A stretch of DNA of 7,094 bases from assembly GCA_913053815.1 (NCBI GenBank), contig CAJXGK010000091.1, forward strand, positions 1-7,094, in the 5' to 3' direction. Numbering within the stretch: position 1 is the first letter of the stretch; each line of letters starts with the position of its first letter. The translations under genes were made by a program, and so were the position numbers. This document shows, in pieces, positions 1 to 6,415 of the stretch. The stretch comes from an uncultured Rhodanobacteraceae bacterium. GTDB lineage: Bacteria > Pseudomonadota > Gammaproteobacteria > Xanthomonadales > Rhodanobacteraceae. The notes below the pieces were generated by a model. The model had not been told where the DNA came from. It did not search any database and saw only the letters and a list, made by a program, of their open reading frames with translations.

Positions 1-60
1 AAAATACGGGGACGAGGGGGTATTGAGGGTCCGTTCATGTCTCTTTCCTATTTACCGTGA
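1..60 (+). CDS. Possible 3' end of an upstream gene (tail only)
   Basis: Frame 1 is open from the window edge to a TGA at 58-60 and encodes about 19 residues ending in MSLSYLP. The stop overlaps a GTG at 57-59 as GTGA, the arrangement typical of translationally coupled genes, which is the only positive argument. A 19-codon open stretch is expected by chance fairly often, and frame 2 is open here too. No family can be recognised from this tail. The alternative is that this is an untranslated leader for the YdbH-like gene; I see no convincing promoter in it. Confidence 0.2.
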   Translation, partial: KIRGRGGIEGPFMSLSYLP

Positions 61-74
61 CAGAATCGGTGCAT

Positions 75-2108
75 ATGAAGCAAATTGCAAGCCCAGGCAG
101 ACAATGCTGGTGGCTTCTGATCATGGCCTTTTGGGCGGGATCAGGTTTGGCCGCTGTGCATATCGATGTTCGCCAGATTGACGGCTGGGGTTTGAAGCTG
201 TCTGGGTTGCAGATGCAACTGGCTCAGGCCCCCGGATCAAAAGGGGCGCTCCGGGTGAAATTGCAGGTTGCCCGGCTCAGCATTGCTGCGTTGGGTTGGA
301 AGAGAGTGCGTATCCAGGTTGACGGCTTGCTGGTGCGCGACCACACCGGACGCTGGGTATTCAACGCTCCCGTGCGGGTGCAAGGCGCACCCGGAGGAGC
401 CTTGGGCACTTTGACCCGGTTGGATTGTCGCATTGACGCTGGCAGTGCCGAAATTACGATCACCCGCCAACGCACGAAGATTGTGGCGACGCTACCCTTG
501 GAGGCACCATTACATGTGTTATGGCGCCTGCAATCGGTTCCGGTACGCTGGCTGCAGGGGCTACTGGCCTTGGTACTTTCACAACCGAAGGTGACTGCGG
601 GTACGGTATCGGGGATGGTGGCCATGGATAGTGATGCGCAGCGGTTGCGCCTTTCCGGACGGGCCAGATTGCAGGCTTTAACCCTGGAGGCCTCGGCCGG
701 GAAAGTGGCGAGTGAAAAACTATCCTTAGCCGGCGATTTCCGGATTGTTCGAGACGCTGCGGCGACTCACTTTGACTTTGACGGCAACTTGCGTAGTGGC
801 CAGCTTCTGGCGGGGAGTTTTTACGCCAAGCTGCCAAATTCCGGTGCTGTTTTGCACCTCCAGGGAACGCAGTATCCCGGAGGACGCCTGCATCTAACCC
901 ACTTTGAGTATCAGGATACCGGGGTACTGGTTGTACAGGGTAGCTTGGCACTCAATGCCCGCCGACAGTTGCGTACCCTGCGGATACGGCACCTGGAGGC
1001 GAATCTGGGTAGGGCCATGCAGCGCTATGTTTCGGGATGGTTGGCGCAGACAGGTCTGAGTGGACTGCAGGCGGCAGGGATCGCATCGGGCCATCTGCAA
1101 TGGTCGGCAGGTCACCTGCAGGATTTCGCGGTAGATTTGGAAAATGTCGATCTGGCTGATGTGCGTAACCGGTTTGCCGTAGCGGATCTGAATGGTGGTT
1201 TGCGCTGGAAAAAACACTTCGCCACGCAACCCACAACCCTTGGTTGGAAGGCGGCAAGTGTGTATCGGCTGCCCTTGGGAGCTGCAAAACTGCAATTGGC
1301 AAGCCGATCCGGATGGTTGATTCTTGAACATCCCACTTCGATTCCCCTGCTGGGCGGCCACTTAGGAATTTCACGGCTGAAATGGCAGCCTGATGCCGGT
1401 AAGAGTCCCCACCTGGAAGCTTCCCTGAACTTTCGGAATATCGATCTAGCGACCCTGGCCGGAGCCCTGGACTGGCCGGCCTTTCGAGGCAAATTGGGTG
1501 GGGCTGTCCCTGAACTGCTCTGGCGTGGGGACCAAATTATCCTCAATGGGGGGCTTTCCGCCCATCTGTTTGACGGCTTTGTCGATGTTACCCACCTACA
1601 ACTCGCCCATCCATTCGGCGATACGCCGGAACTGGGTGCCGATCTACTCTTGCGGGGTGTGCGTTTGGGACCGATGACCCGTGTCTTTGGTTTTGGTGAG
1701 ATCCGTGGCCGACTGGATGGCACGATTAAGGGGCTGCGCCTGGTTGCCTGGAAACCCATAGCGTTTGATGCGGAACTGCATACCGTGGGCGGGGGGCGTA
1801 TCAGTCAGCGCGCCATCAAAAATCTGACCGAGATCGGTGGAGGCGGCTTGGCAGGTGGTTTGCAGGCCGCCATACTGAGATTGTTTAGTAGCTTCTCCTA
1901 TAAGCATATCCGCCTCTCCTGCAAATTGGTGGACGCGGTCTGTACGATGGGCGGGGGCAGTCCTGTTGATGGCGGCGGGTACACTATCGTGCAAGGGAGT
2001 GGTTTGCCATACATCCACATTGTGGGTCATCAACGGCGTGTTGATTGGCCGACTCTGGTACGCCGCCTGCGTGCGGCCACTCGCGGACAGTCGCCCATTA
2101 TCCGTTGA
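75..2108 (+). CDS. ydbH: YdbH-like AsmA-clan intermembrane lipid transport protein
   Basis: The product is about 677 residues. An N-terminal hydrophobic segment (about residues 11-27, rich in W, L, I, A) after a basic start should anchor it in the inner membrane. The middle is long and strand-rich with few charged helices, as expected for a beta-taco/AsmA-like groove. The last roughly 106 residues carry the family signature: GGGRISQ near 572, a Gly-rich IGGGGLAGG stretch, FSYKHIRLSC, a Cys pair at about 616 and 623, GGGYTIVQGSGLP, then RRVDWPTL. From knowledge of the family, E. coli YdbH is one of three partly redundant AsmA-like proteins (with TamB and YhdP) that move phospholipid toward the outer membrane. 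E. coli YdbH is about 880 residues, so this form is clearly shorter. I prefer ATG 75 because it gives a compact signal-anchor. GTG 57 is in frame and would add six residues; neither has a strong Shine-Dalgarno sequence. The DUF1318 lipoprotein gene lies 18 nt downstream and supports the call. Confidence 0.85.
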   Translation: MKQIASPGRQCWWLLIMAFWAGSGLAAVHIDVRQIDGWGLKLSGLQMQLAQAPGSKGALRVKLQVARLSIAALGWKRVRIQVDGLLVRDHTGRWVFNAPVRVQGAPGGALGTLTRLDCRIDAGSAEITITRQRTKIVATLPLEAPLHVLWRLQSVPVRWLQGLLALVLSQPKVTAGTVSGMVAMDSDAQRLRLSGRARLQALTLEASAGKVASEKLSLAGDFRIVRDAAATHFDFDGNLRSGQLLAGSFYAKLPNSGAVLHLQGTQYPGGRLHLTHFEYQDTGVLVVQGSLALNARRQLRTLRIRHLEANLGRAMQRYVSGWLAQTGLSGLQAAGIASGHLQWSAGHLQDFAVDLENVDLADVRNRFAVADLNGGLRWKKHFATQPTTLGWKAASVYRLPLGAAKLQLASRSGWLILEHPTSIPLLGGHLGISRLKWQPDAGKSPHLEASLNFRNIDLATLAGALDWPAFRGKLGGAVPELLWRGDQIILNGGLSAHLFDGFVDVTHLQLAHPFGDTPELGADLLLRGVRLGPMTRVFGFGEIRGRLDGTIKGLRLVAWKPIAFDAELHTVGGGRISQRAIKNLTEIGGGGLAGGLQAAILRLFSSFSYKHIRLSCKLVDAVCTMGGGSPVDGGGYTIVQGSGLPYIHIVGHQRRVDWPTLVRRLRAATRGQSPIIR

Positions 2109-2126
2109 TGCGTCCTGGAGAATCGT

Positions 2127-2756
2127 ATGCGAAAGCTAAGTTCAATCTTGCTGTTCACCACATTCGGCGTTGTGGCAAGTTGTGTCACGATCAATGTTTA
2201 TTTTCCTGCGGCGGCCGCAAATCGCGCTGCCAAGCAGATTGTCCGTGAGGTGCTGGGCCACCCATCTGTTACGACTAAGCCAGTAACCAAAACTCCGAAC
2301 CAGACCTCCCCTTCCGGATCATCCAAAAACCAGGATGGTTCCGGCAGCATCCAGGCTGGCCTATTGGATCTATTGATCCCTACTGCGCAGGCCGCCGAAC
2401 CTAATCTGGACGTCAATACTGCGGTGGTCCGCACCATTCTGACCCGAATGAAAGCGCGGGCTAAGAGGGATCTTGAACCTTTGCTGCGATCTGGAGCCAT
2501 CGGTTTTACAGCGGATGGTAATGTGGCCATCCATGATCTGTCCGCCGTACCTCTTGCCAAGCGGGCCGGGCTCGGTCAGATCATTGCTGACGCTAACCGT
2601 GATCGGGCCGAATTATATGTGGCGATAGCCAAGGGTAATGGTCATCCGCAGTGGGAATCGAAGATTCGTGCCATCTTTGCACGCAACTGGATCGAGCAGG
2701 CCCGGCCGGGTTGGTATTATCGCAACAGCAATGGAGCATGGCGGCGTAAGCGCTAA
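2127..2756 (+). CDS. DUF1318 (YdbL-like) lipoprotein with YnbE-like N terminus
   Basis: A 209-residue exported lipoprotein. Residues 1-19 form a lipoprotein signal peptide with lipobox VASC (lipidated Cys19). The residue after the Cys is Val, not Asp, so outer-membrane sorting is expected. Right after the Cys comes VTINVYFPAAA, comparable to the short strand that follows the lipid anchor in YnbE. A Pro/Ser/Thr/Gly/Lys-rich linker spans about 46-75. Then a hydrophobic stretch, LLDLLIPTAQAA (80-91), resembles a signal-peptide core with an AQA cleavage site. Residues about 92-209 are DUF1318: an R-rich helix, a GNVAIHDL strand, ANRDRAELYVAIAKGNG (156-172), and PGWYYRNSNGAW near the end. In E. 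coli, YdbL is a separate soluble periplasmic protein that assists the YdbH-YnbE complex. The adjacent ydbH makes a shared role likely here (inference). GGAGA lies 5 nt before ATG 2127 and fixes the start. Confidence 0.85.
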   Translation: MRKLSSILLFTTFGVVASCVTINVYFPAAAANRAAKQIVREVLGHPSVTTKPVTKTPNQTSPSGSSKNQDGSGSIQAGLLDLLIPTAQAAEPNLDVNTAVVRTILTRMKARAKRDLEPLLRSGAIGFTADGNVAIHDLSAVPLAKRAGLGQIIADANRDRAELYVAIAKGNGHPQWESKIRAIFARNWIEQARPGWYYRNSNGAWRRKR

Positions 2757-2816
2757 CCGGCATGGCTGTTTCGAACTGGTTGATCAGGACTTGGCAATCC
2801 CCGACGAATTGTAGGC

Positions 2817-4115
2817 ATGAACGAAATTCAAACTGATTTCACCGCTCTCAGCCATGATGGACGGGGCGTTGCGCATATTGATGGCAAAACCGTTTTTGTG
2901 CCTAACGTGCTACCCGGAGAGCGGGCTCGTTTGCGCATCGTGCGGCGCAAGCGCCGCTATGACGAAGGGGTGCTGCTAGAGCTATTGAGCCACTCTCCGG
3001 AACGAGTGTCCCCCCGCTGTCGGCATTTCCTGCACTGCAGCGGCTGCAGTCTGCAGCATCTTTCTGCGACGTCGCAGATTGCGGCTAAGCAGCACGTCCT
3101 GGCGGATAATTTCGAGCGGATTGGCAAGGTTGTTCCGGCAAGATGGTTGCCGGCATTACAAGATGCGCCGTGGGGATATCGACGTAAGGGCCGATTGTCG
3201 GTTCGCTGGGTTGAAAAAAAAGGCCGCGTACTGGTGGGGTTTCACGAAACCAATCCGCGTTATGTGGCCGATCTGCAATCATGCGACGTGCTGCATCCTA
3301 CCCTAGGTTCGTGTTTACGGGAGCTGGCAGCGCAGATCAGCCGGCTGTCTATCCGTACCCGTATTCCACAGATCGAATTTGCCGCCGGTGACGAGGCTTT
3401 AGTACTGGTCATTCGACATACCGAAGCGCCGAGTGCTACCGATTGTGCCAGTCTGGCGGCTTTTGGTGATGCGCAGGGTCTATCGATCTGGTTGCAACCA
3501 CAGGGACCGGATAGCGCCCATCCCCTGCGCAGGCAAGACCGGGTGAGGTTGACCTATCGGGTCCAGGATGATTTGGAAATCACCTTCCAGCCACTTGATT
3601 TTATACAGATTCATTCTGGGATGAACCAACGCATGGTGCATCAGGCCTTGGCCTTGCTCGAACTGTCGCCTCGGCATCGAATTCTGGACCTTTTCTCAGG
3701 TATCGGAAATTTTACTTTGCCAATGGCTCGGTATGTTACCGAAGTGGTCGGCATTGAGGGGGAGTCCGGGCTGGTACAGCGTGCTATCGACAACGCTCAC
3801 AATAACGGCATTGAAAATGCCCGTTTCTATAGCGCTGATCTGTTCGAGGACCAGCAGGCGGCACCTTGGGCGCAGCAGCCATGGGATGCCATCGTGCTGG
3901 ATCCTCCCCGTGCGGGCGCTGCCGAACTCCTGGACTATCTTCCGGTGGCCGCCACCCACAAGCTGCTGTATATATCCTGTCATCCGGCATCCTTGGCCAG
4001 AGATGCGGGAACCCTGGTTCACCGGCATGGGTTCCATCTGCAAGCAGCGGGAGTCATGGATATGTTTCCACATACCTCGCATGTCGAGTCAATGGCCCTG
4101 TTTACGAGAGACTAA
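2817..4115 (+). CDS. rlmD: 23S rRNA (uracil-5-)-methyltransferase RlmD
   Basis: Transfers a methyl group from SAM to C5 of a 23S rRNA uracil (U1939 in E. coli numbering). The length of 432 residues is normal for the family. An N-terminal TRAM domain (about 5-60, with LSHDGRGVAHIDGKTVFVPN) is followed by 4Fe-4S ligands C68, C74 and C77 (CxxxxxCxxC) and C156 (LQSCDVLHP). DFIQIHSGMNQ (261-271) is the usual lead into the methyltransferase core. The SAM loop is DLFSGIGNFTLP (291-302), the DPPRAG motif is 362-367, the catalytic nucleophile is C388 in YISCHPASLARD, and the likely general base is E424 in SHVESM. All key residues are present, so it should be active. ATG 2817 starts just before the TRAM fold. 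Its Shine-Dalgarno is poor (AGG only 1 nt away), and the 60-nt gap after the lipoprotein gene holds no clear promoter or terminator. TrmA and RlmC paralogues are less likely because the TRAM domain and Fe-S cysteines occur together. Confidence 0.95.
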   Translation: MNEIQTDFTALSHDGRGVAHIDGKTVFVPNVLPGERARLRIVRRKRRYDEGVLLELLSHSPERVSPRCRHFLHCSGCSLQHLSATSQIAAKQHVLADNFERIGKVVPARWLPALQDAPWGYRRKGRLSVRWVEKKGRVLVGFHETNPRYVADLQSCDVLHPTLGSCLRELAAQISRLSIRTRIPQIEFAAGDEALVLVIRHTEAPSATDCASLAAFGDAQGLSIWLQPQGPDSAHPLRRQDRVRLTYRVQDDLEITFQPLDFIQIHSGMNQRMVHQALALLELSPRHRILDLFSGIGNFTLPMARYVTEVVGIEGESGLVQRAIDNAHNNGIENARFYSADLFEDQQAAPWAQQPWDAIVLDPPRAGAAELLDYLPVAATHKLLYISCHPASLARDAGTLVHRHGFHLQAAGVMDMFPHTSHVESMALFTRD

Positions 4116-4132
4116 GCGAGTCATGGGGGCAC

Positions 4133-4160
4133 CTCGAAAAACCGTATCGAACGGTTCGAG
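4133..4160. repeat. Imperfect stem-loop after rlmD
   Basis: The inner stem AACCGT (4140-4145) pairs with ACGGTT (4151-4156) around the loop ATCGA. The outer stem CTCG (4133-4136) pairs with CGAG (4157-4160), leaving AAA (4137-4139) bulged. On the + strand no T-run follows, so it is not a standard intrinsic terminator for rlmD. On the - strand the inner stem is followed by TTTT, which looks more terminator-like, but no - strand gene is seen to need it. It may instead act as a 3'-end stabiliser for the rlmD message. Confidence 0.4.
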
Positions 4161-4259
4161 TGTAAGGTATCCCGGAGAGAATCCACGAGATATATCAGGC
4201 AGATAGACAAGAAGTGGATGAGGACGCAATGCAGCAATCGAACTGCGCAGTAGGTTTAT

Positions 4260-4265
4260 AGAGGA
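4260..4265 (+). promoter_or_regulatory. Ribosome binding site of the CYTH gene
   Basis: AGAGGA ends 4 nt before ATG 4270. It confirms this start, which places the CYTH signature at residue 4 of the protein. Confidence 0.6.
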
Positions 4266-4269
4266 CCCC

Positions 4270-4788
4270 ATGGGTATAGAGATCGAACGCAAATTCCTGC
4301 TCGACAACCAAACCTGGCGTGATCAGGTGCATTCGGTTTCGCATATTCGACAGGGCTACTTCGTTGCTGCGCAGGCCTTGACGCAGGGGCTGGCCAAAGC
4401 ATCGGTACGGGTTCGTATCGAGAATGGTGCGGCCGAGTTGAACATCAAAGCGGTGGGTCTTGGCATTGAACGCGCCGAATACGCTTACCTGATACCAATG
4501 AGCGATGCCATAAGCATGTTGCAGGAGCTGTGTTCGGGGGTGCTAGAAAAACGCCGCCATCGGGTTCGGGTAGCCGGCTTTTGTTTTGAAATCGATGAGT
4601 TTCTTGGTGAAAATGCCGGTCTGCTGGTGGCCGAAATTGAATTGTTGGATGCTGACGCGGTCTTTCCCCGACCGGATTGGTTAGGACGGGAAGTCAGCGA
4701 TTGCCCGCGCTATTACAACGTACAATTGATCGACTACCCCTACTGCCGTTGGAGCACGGCGGAACGTGCTGGAGCCCGCGAATGTTGA
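4270..4788 (+). CDS. CYTH domain protein, probable inorganic triphosphatase
   Basis: A single-domain CYTH (triphosphate tunnel metalloenzyme) protein of 172 residues, close to the usual length of stand-alone bacterial members and far shorter than two-domain YgiF. It opens with the defining ExExK motif (E4, E6, K8 in GIEIERKFLL). Further tunnel residues follow: R27 in IRQGY, R47 and R49 in VRVR, K60 in LNIK, E70, EKRR (93-96), FEIDEF (106-111) and AEIEL (121-125). The C-terminal WLGREVSDCPRYYN (137-150) is typical of the bacterial subgroup. Characterised members, such as the Nitrosomonas europaea enzyme, hydrolyse tripolyphosphate in a metal-dependent way; the substrate here is inferred. One oddity is the region usually reading R-x-E-[FY]-E, which reads RAEYA, losing the second glutamate (residue 72). 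The stop overlaps the nagZ start by 7 nt, so the two genes are co-translated. Confidence 0.88.
   Translation: MGIEIERKFLLDNQTWRDQVHSVSHIRQGYFVAAQALTQGLAKASVRVRIENGAAELNIKAVGLGIERAEYAYLIPMSDAISMLQELCSGVLEKRRHRVRVAGFCFEIDEFLGENAGLLVAEIELLDADAVFPRPDWLGREVSDCPRYYNVQLIDYPYCRWSTAERAGAREC
4771..4774 (+). promoter_or_regulatory. Ribosome binding site deciding the nagZ start
   Basis: GGAG lies 7 nt before ATG 4782, inside the end of the CYTH gene. It favours ATG 4782 over the in-frame GTG at 4677, which would add 35 residues unlike any NagZ N terminus. Confidence 0.6.
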
Positions 4789-5798
4789 TCGTGGGCATCC
4801 AGGGAACCGAATTAAGTAAGCGGGAGCGCGCTTGGCTTGCCGAGCCGGAAGTCGCAGGAGTCATTTTGTTCTCGCGCAACTATCTTGATCGTGATCAGCT
4901 CCGCGGACTGATTGATGCGATCCGCTCGAGTCGTGACCAGCCGTTGTTGGTAAGTGTCGATCAGGAAGGCGGAGTGGTGCAGAGATTTCGTGAGGGTTTC
5001 ACTGCCCTGCCGGCGTTGGCTGCACTAGGTCGTTTTTGGCAGCACGATCCGGCATTGGCACGGCAACGTACCGAAGAACATGCCTGGGTTATGGCCAGTG
5101 AGTTGCGAGTTTCAGACGTGGACATTTCCTTCGCCCCGGTCTTGGATCTGGCTCGTGGCAACCGGGCTATCGGTACCCGCGCCTTGCATACAGATCCGGA
5201 CGTTGTCGCCGACTTGGGCCAAGCCTATGTGCGGGGCATGCGCATGGCCGGCATGGCCGTGACCGTGAAACATTTCCCTGGACATGGTTCCGTACTGGAG
5301 GACCCCCACGTCGAAAAAGCCTGTGATCCGCGGCCCGTGGAGGCACTGTTCCGGGAAGATCTCGAACCCTTCCGCGCAGCGCTTGCGGCGGGGGCCGAAG
5401 CCGTCATGATGGCTCATGTGGTGTACTCGGCATTCGACCCCCGGCCGGCAGGCTATTCTTACCGATGGATCGGTGAGGTTTTACGGGGCGAGCTGGGATT
5501 TGCCGGCGTGGTCATCAGCGATGATGTGGGTATGAGCGCTGCAGCACAAGTGGGCGACGTGGCCACGCGGGTTCAGCAGCATTTGCAGGCCGGCTGCAAT
5601 CTGGTGTTGGTGTGCACCCCGGCGCTGGTCGACGAGGCATTGCAGTCAGTCCGGGGCCGAATCGACTGTACCCAGAACTGGGTGACCGACTTGCGAGGGG
5701 GAGTAGCTGCGACCTGGGACGAACTCATGGACAATCCCCAGCGTACGAGATTTATCGAAAGACTGCGGGAGGTGGATCAATACAAGGAACCGGAATGA
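4782..5798 (+). CDS. nagZ: Beta-N-acetylhexosaminidase NagZ (GH3)
   Basis: A cytoplasmic glycoside hydrolase of family 3 that removes GlcNAc from anhydro-muropeptides during peptidoglycan recycling. Its product feeds the AmpR-controlled beta-lactamase signal in species that have one. The 338 residues match the usual single-domain size (E. coli about 341). Visible landmarks are VAGVILFSRNY (24-34), VDQEGG with D60 and the substrate-binding QRFR (67-70), DISFAPVLD (114-122), IGTRA (130-134), KHFPGHG (163-169), the DPH loop with D174 and H176 (the Asp-His acid/base unit specific to NagZ), and ISDDVGM (245-251) containing the nucleophilic Asp. All active-site motifs are intact. There is no signal peptide, as expected. 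The gene overlaps the CYTH gene by 7 nt upstream and the HGPRT gene by 4 nt downstream, giving a coupled operon. Assignment to NagZ rather than another GH3 enzyme rests on the KHFPGHG and DxH loop. Confidence 0.95.
   Translation: MLIVGIQGTELSKRERAWLAEPEVAGVILFSRNYLDRDQLRGLIDAIRSSRDQPLLVSVDQEGGVVQRFREGFTALPALAALGRFWQHDPALARQRTEEHAWVMASELRVSDVDISFAPVLDLARGNRAIGTRALHTDPDVVADLGQAYVRGMRMAGMAVTVKHFPGHGSVLEDPHVEKACDPRPVEALFREDLEPFRAALAAGAEAVMMAHVVYSAFDPRPAGYSYRWIGEVLRGELGFAGVVISDDVGMSAAAQVGDVATRVQQHLQAGCNLVLVCTPALVDEALQSVRGRIDCTQNWVTDLRGGVAATWDELMDNPQRTRFIERLREVDQYKEPE
5784..5788 (+). promoter_or_regulatory. Ribosome binding site deciding the hpt start
   Basis: AAGGA lies 6 nt before ATG 5795, within the 3' end of nagZ. 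It supports this start over the in-frame TTG/GTG candidates further upstream, which lie deep inside nagZ. Confidence 0.65.
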
Positions 5799-6352
5799 AT
5801 TTACCGGAAAATTTGGATCAGGCTTTGAGCCATGCCGAGAAACTCTATGGGCGCACGCAGATCGAAGCCGCTATTACTCGCATGGGAACCGAACTCGACC
5901 CGCTGCTGAATGGTGAGCGGGCGATATTTATCAGCGTCATGCAAGGTGCTGTGGTGTTTGCCGGTGCTTTGGCATTGGCAATACGCAGCCCGTTGGAATT
6001 TGACTATGTGCATGCCACCCGCTATCAGGGCAATACCACGGGCGGTGAGCTGCAATGGCGACGGCCCCCACAGATTTCTATGGCGGGGCGAACGATCATT
6101 CTTGCCGACGACATTCTCGATGAAGGCCATACCTTGATGGCCATCCGGGCATGGTGTCTGGCACACGGAGCTCACCGGGTACTGATCGCCGTGCTCTGCG
6201 TCAAGCGACACGATCGCGGTATTCCGGGCCTACATGCTGACAGTTTCGGAGTGGAGGTGCCGGATCGTTACGTGTTCGGTTACGGTATGGATTTCCAGGA
6301 ACTGGGCCGCAATCTTCCGGCCATCTACGCGCTACCTGGTGAAATAACATAA
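5795..6352 (+). CDS. hpt: Hypoxanthine-guanine phosphoribosyltransferase
   Basis: A purine-salvage enzyme that joins hypoxanthine or guanine to PRPP, making IMP or GMP in the cytoplasm. The 185 residues are a normal length. The PRPP loop is TIILADDILDEGHTL (100-114) with acidic pair D105/D106. The DDILDEGHTL form is the one common in beta- and gammaproteobacterial HGPRTs. SVMQGAVVFAGAL (47-59) is the pyrophosphate-binding loop. VKRHDRG (136-142) holds the base-contacting Lys. VPDRYVFGYGMDFQ (155-168) and RNLPAIYAL (172-180) form the purine-binding C terminus. The start ATG overlaps the nagZ stop as ATGA, so it is very likely translated from the same message. Xanthine specificity cannot be excluded from sequence alone. 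After its stop the gene neighbourhood changes character, so any normal downstream partner may have been displaced. Confidence 0.93.
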   Translation: MNLPENLDQALSHAEKLYGRTQIEAAITRMGTELDPLLNGERAIFISVMQGAVVFAGALALAIRSPLEFDYVHATRYQGNTTGGELQWRRPPQISMAGRTIILADDILDEGHTLMAIRAWCLAHGAHRVLIAVLCVKRHDRGIPGLHADSFGVEVPDRYVFGYGMDFQELGRNLPAIYALPGEIT

Positions 6353-6368
6353 GCACACCTCGCATTAG

Positions 6369-6388
6369 CTGGGCATGAATTTACCCAG
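6369..6388. repeat. Stem-loop 1 downstream of hpt (possible IS-end remnant)
   Basis: CTGGG (6369-6373) pairs with CCCAG (6384-6388) around a 10-nt AT-rich loop. It begins 16 nt after the hpt stop. No T-run follows, so it is at best a weak terminator. Read on the - strand, it gives a CTGGGTAAATTCATGCCCAG-like pattern, which resembles the repeated terminal sites of some IS21-family elements. That resemblance is from memory and unconfirmed. Confidence 0.4.
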
Positions 6389-6415
6389 GTTGGTCATCTC
6401 CCCCACTCACTGAAT

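Larger units (their letters stand above)
4116..4269 (+). other. Intergenic gap between rlmD and the CYTH gene
   Basis: These 154 nt hold no supportable gene. The only structure I see is the stem-loop at 4133-4160 and the Shine-Dalgarno sequence at the 3' end. No -35/-10 pair with acceptable spacing stands out: TATATC at 4191-4196 has no matching -35 box. I also find no tRNA. A promoter for the downstream three-gene operon could lie here, but I cannot point to it. Confidence 0.5.

Noticed and set aside
8..29. G-rich stretch that might form a G-quadruplex
   Set aside because: Only three runs of three or more G's are present; a fourth is missing.
460..951. Open - strand frames opposite the ydbH N-terminal half
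   Set aside because: Low-complexity translation, no Shine-Dalgarno sequence or family features, and complete overlap with ydbH.
1112..1759. Long - strand open frame (215 residues) inside ydbH
   Set aside because: It lies fully opposite a recognisable + strand protein; its translation is rich in Ser/Arg/Pro with no domain, as antisense frames in G+C-rich genes usually are.
3033..3058. Cluster of CTGCAG palindromes in rlmD
   Set aside because: It is explained by the Fe-S cysteine motif coding (Cys-Ser-Gly-Cys-Ser-Leu-Gln) and codon choice; no repeat unit of regular length.
3733..4206. 157-residue + strand frame extending past the end of rlmD into the gap
   Set aside because: It is mostly an rlmD shadow with Trp/Pro/Cys-rich translation, and its tail in the gap has no independent support.
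4677..4781. 35-residue N-terminal extension of NagZ from GTG 4677
   Set aside because: It overlaps the conserved CYTH C terminus, looks nothing like NagZ, and the ATG at 4782 has a better ribosome site.
5612..5794. 61-residue N-terminal extension of HGPRT
   Set aside because: It is the wrong frame of nagZ; ATG 5795 has an AAGGA site and gives the normal HGPRT length.
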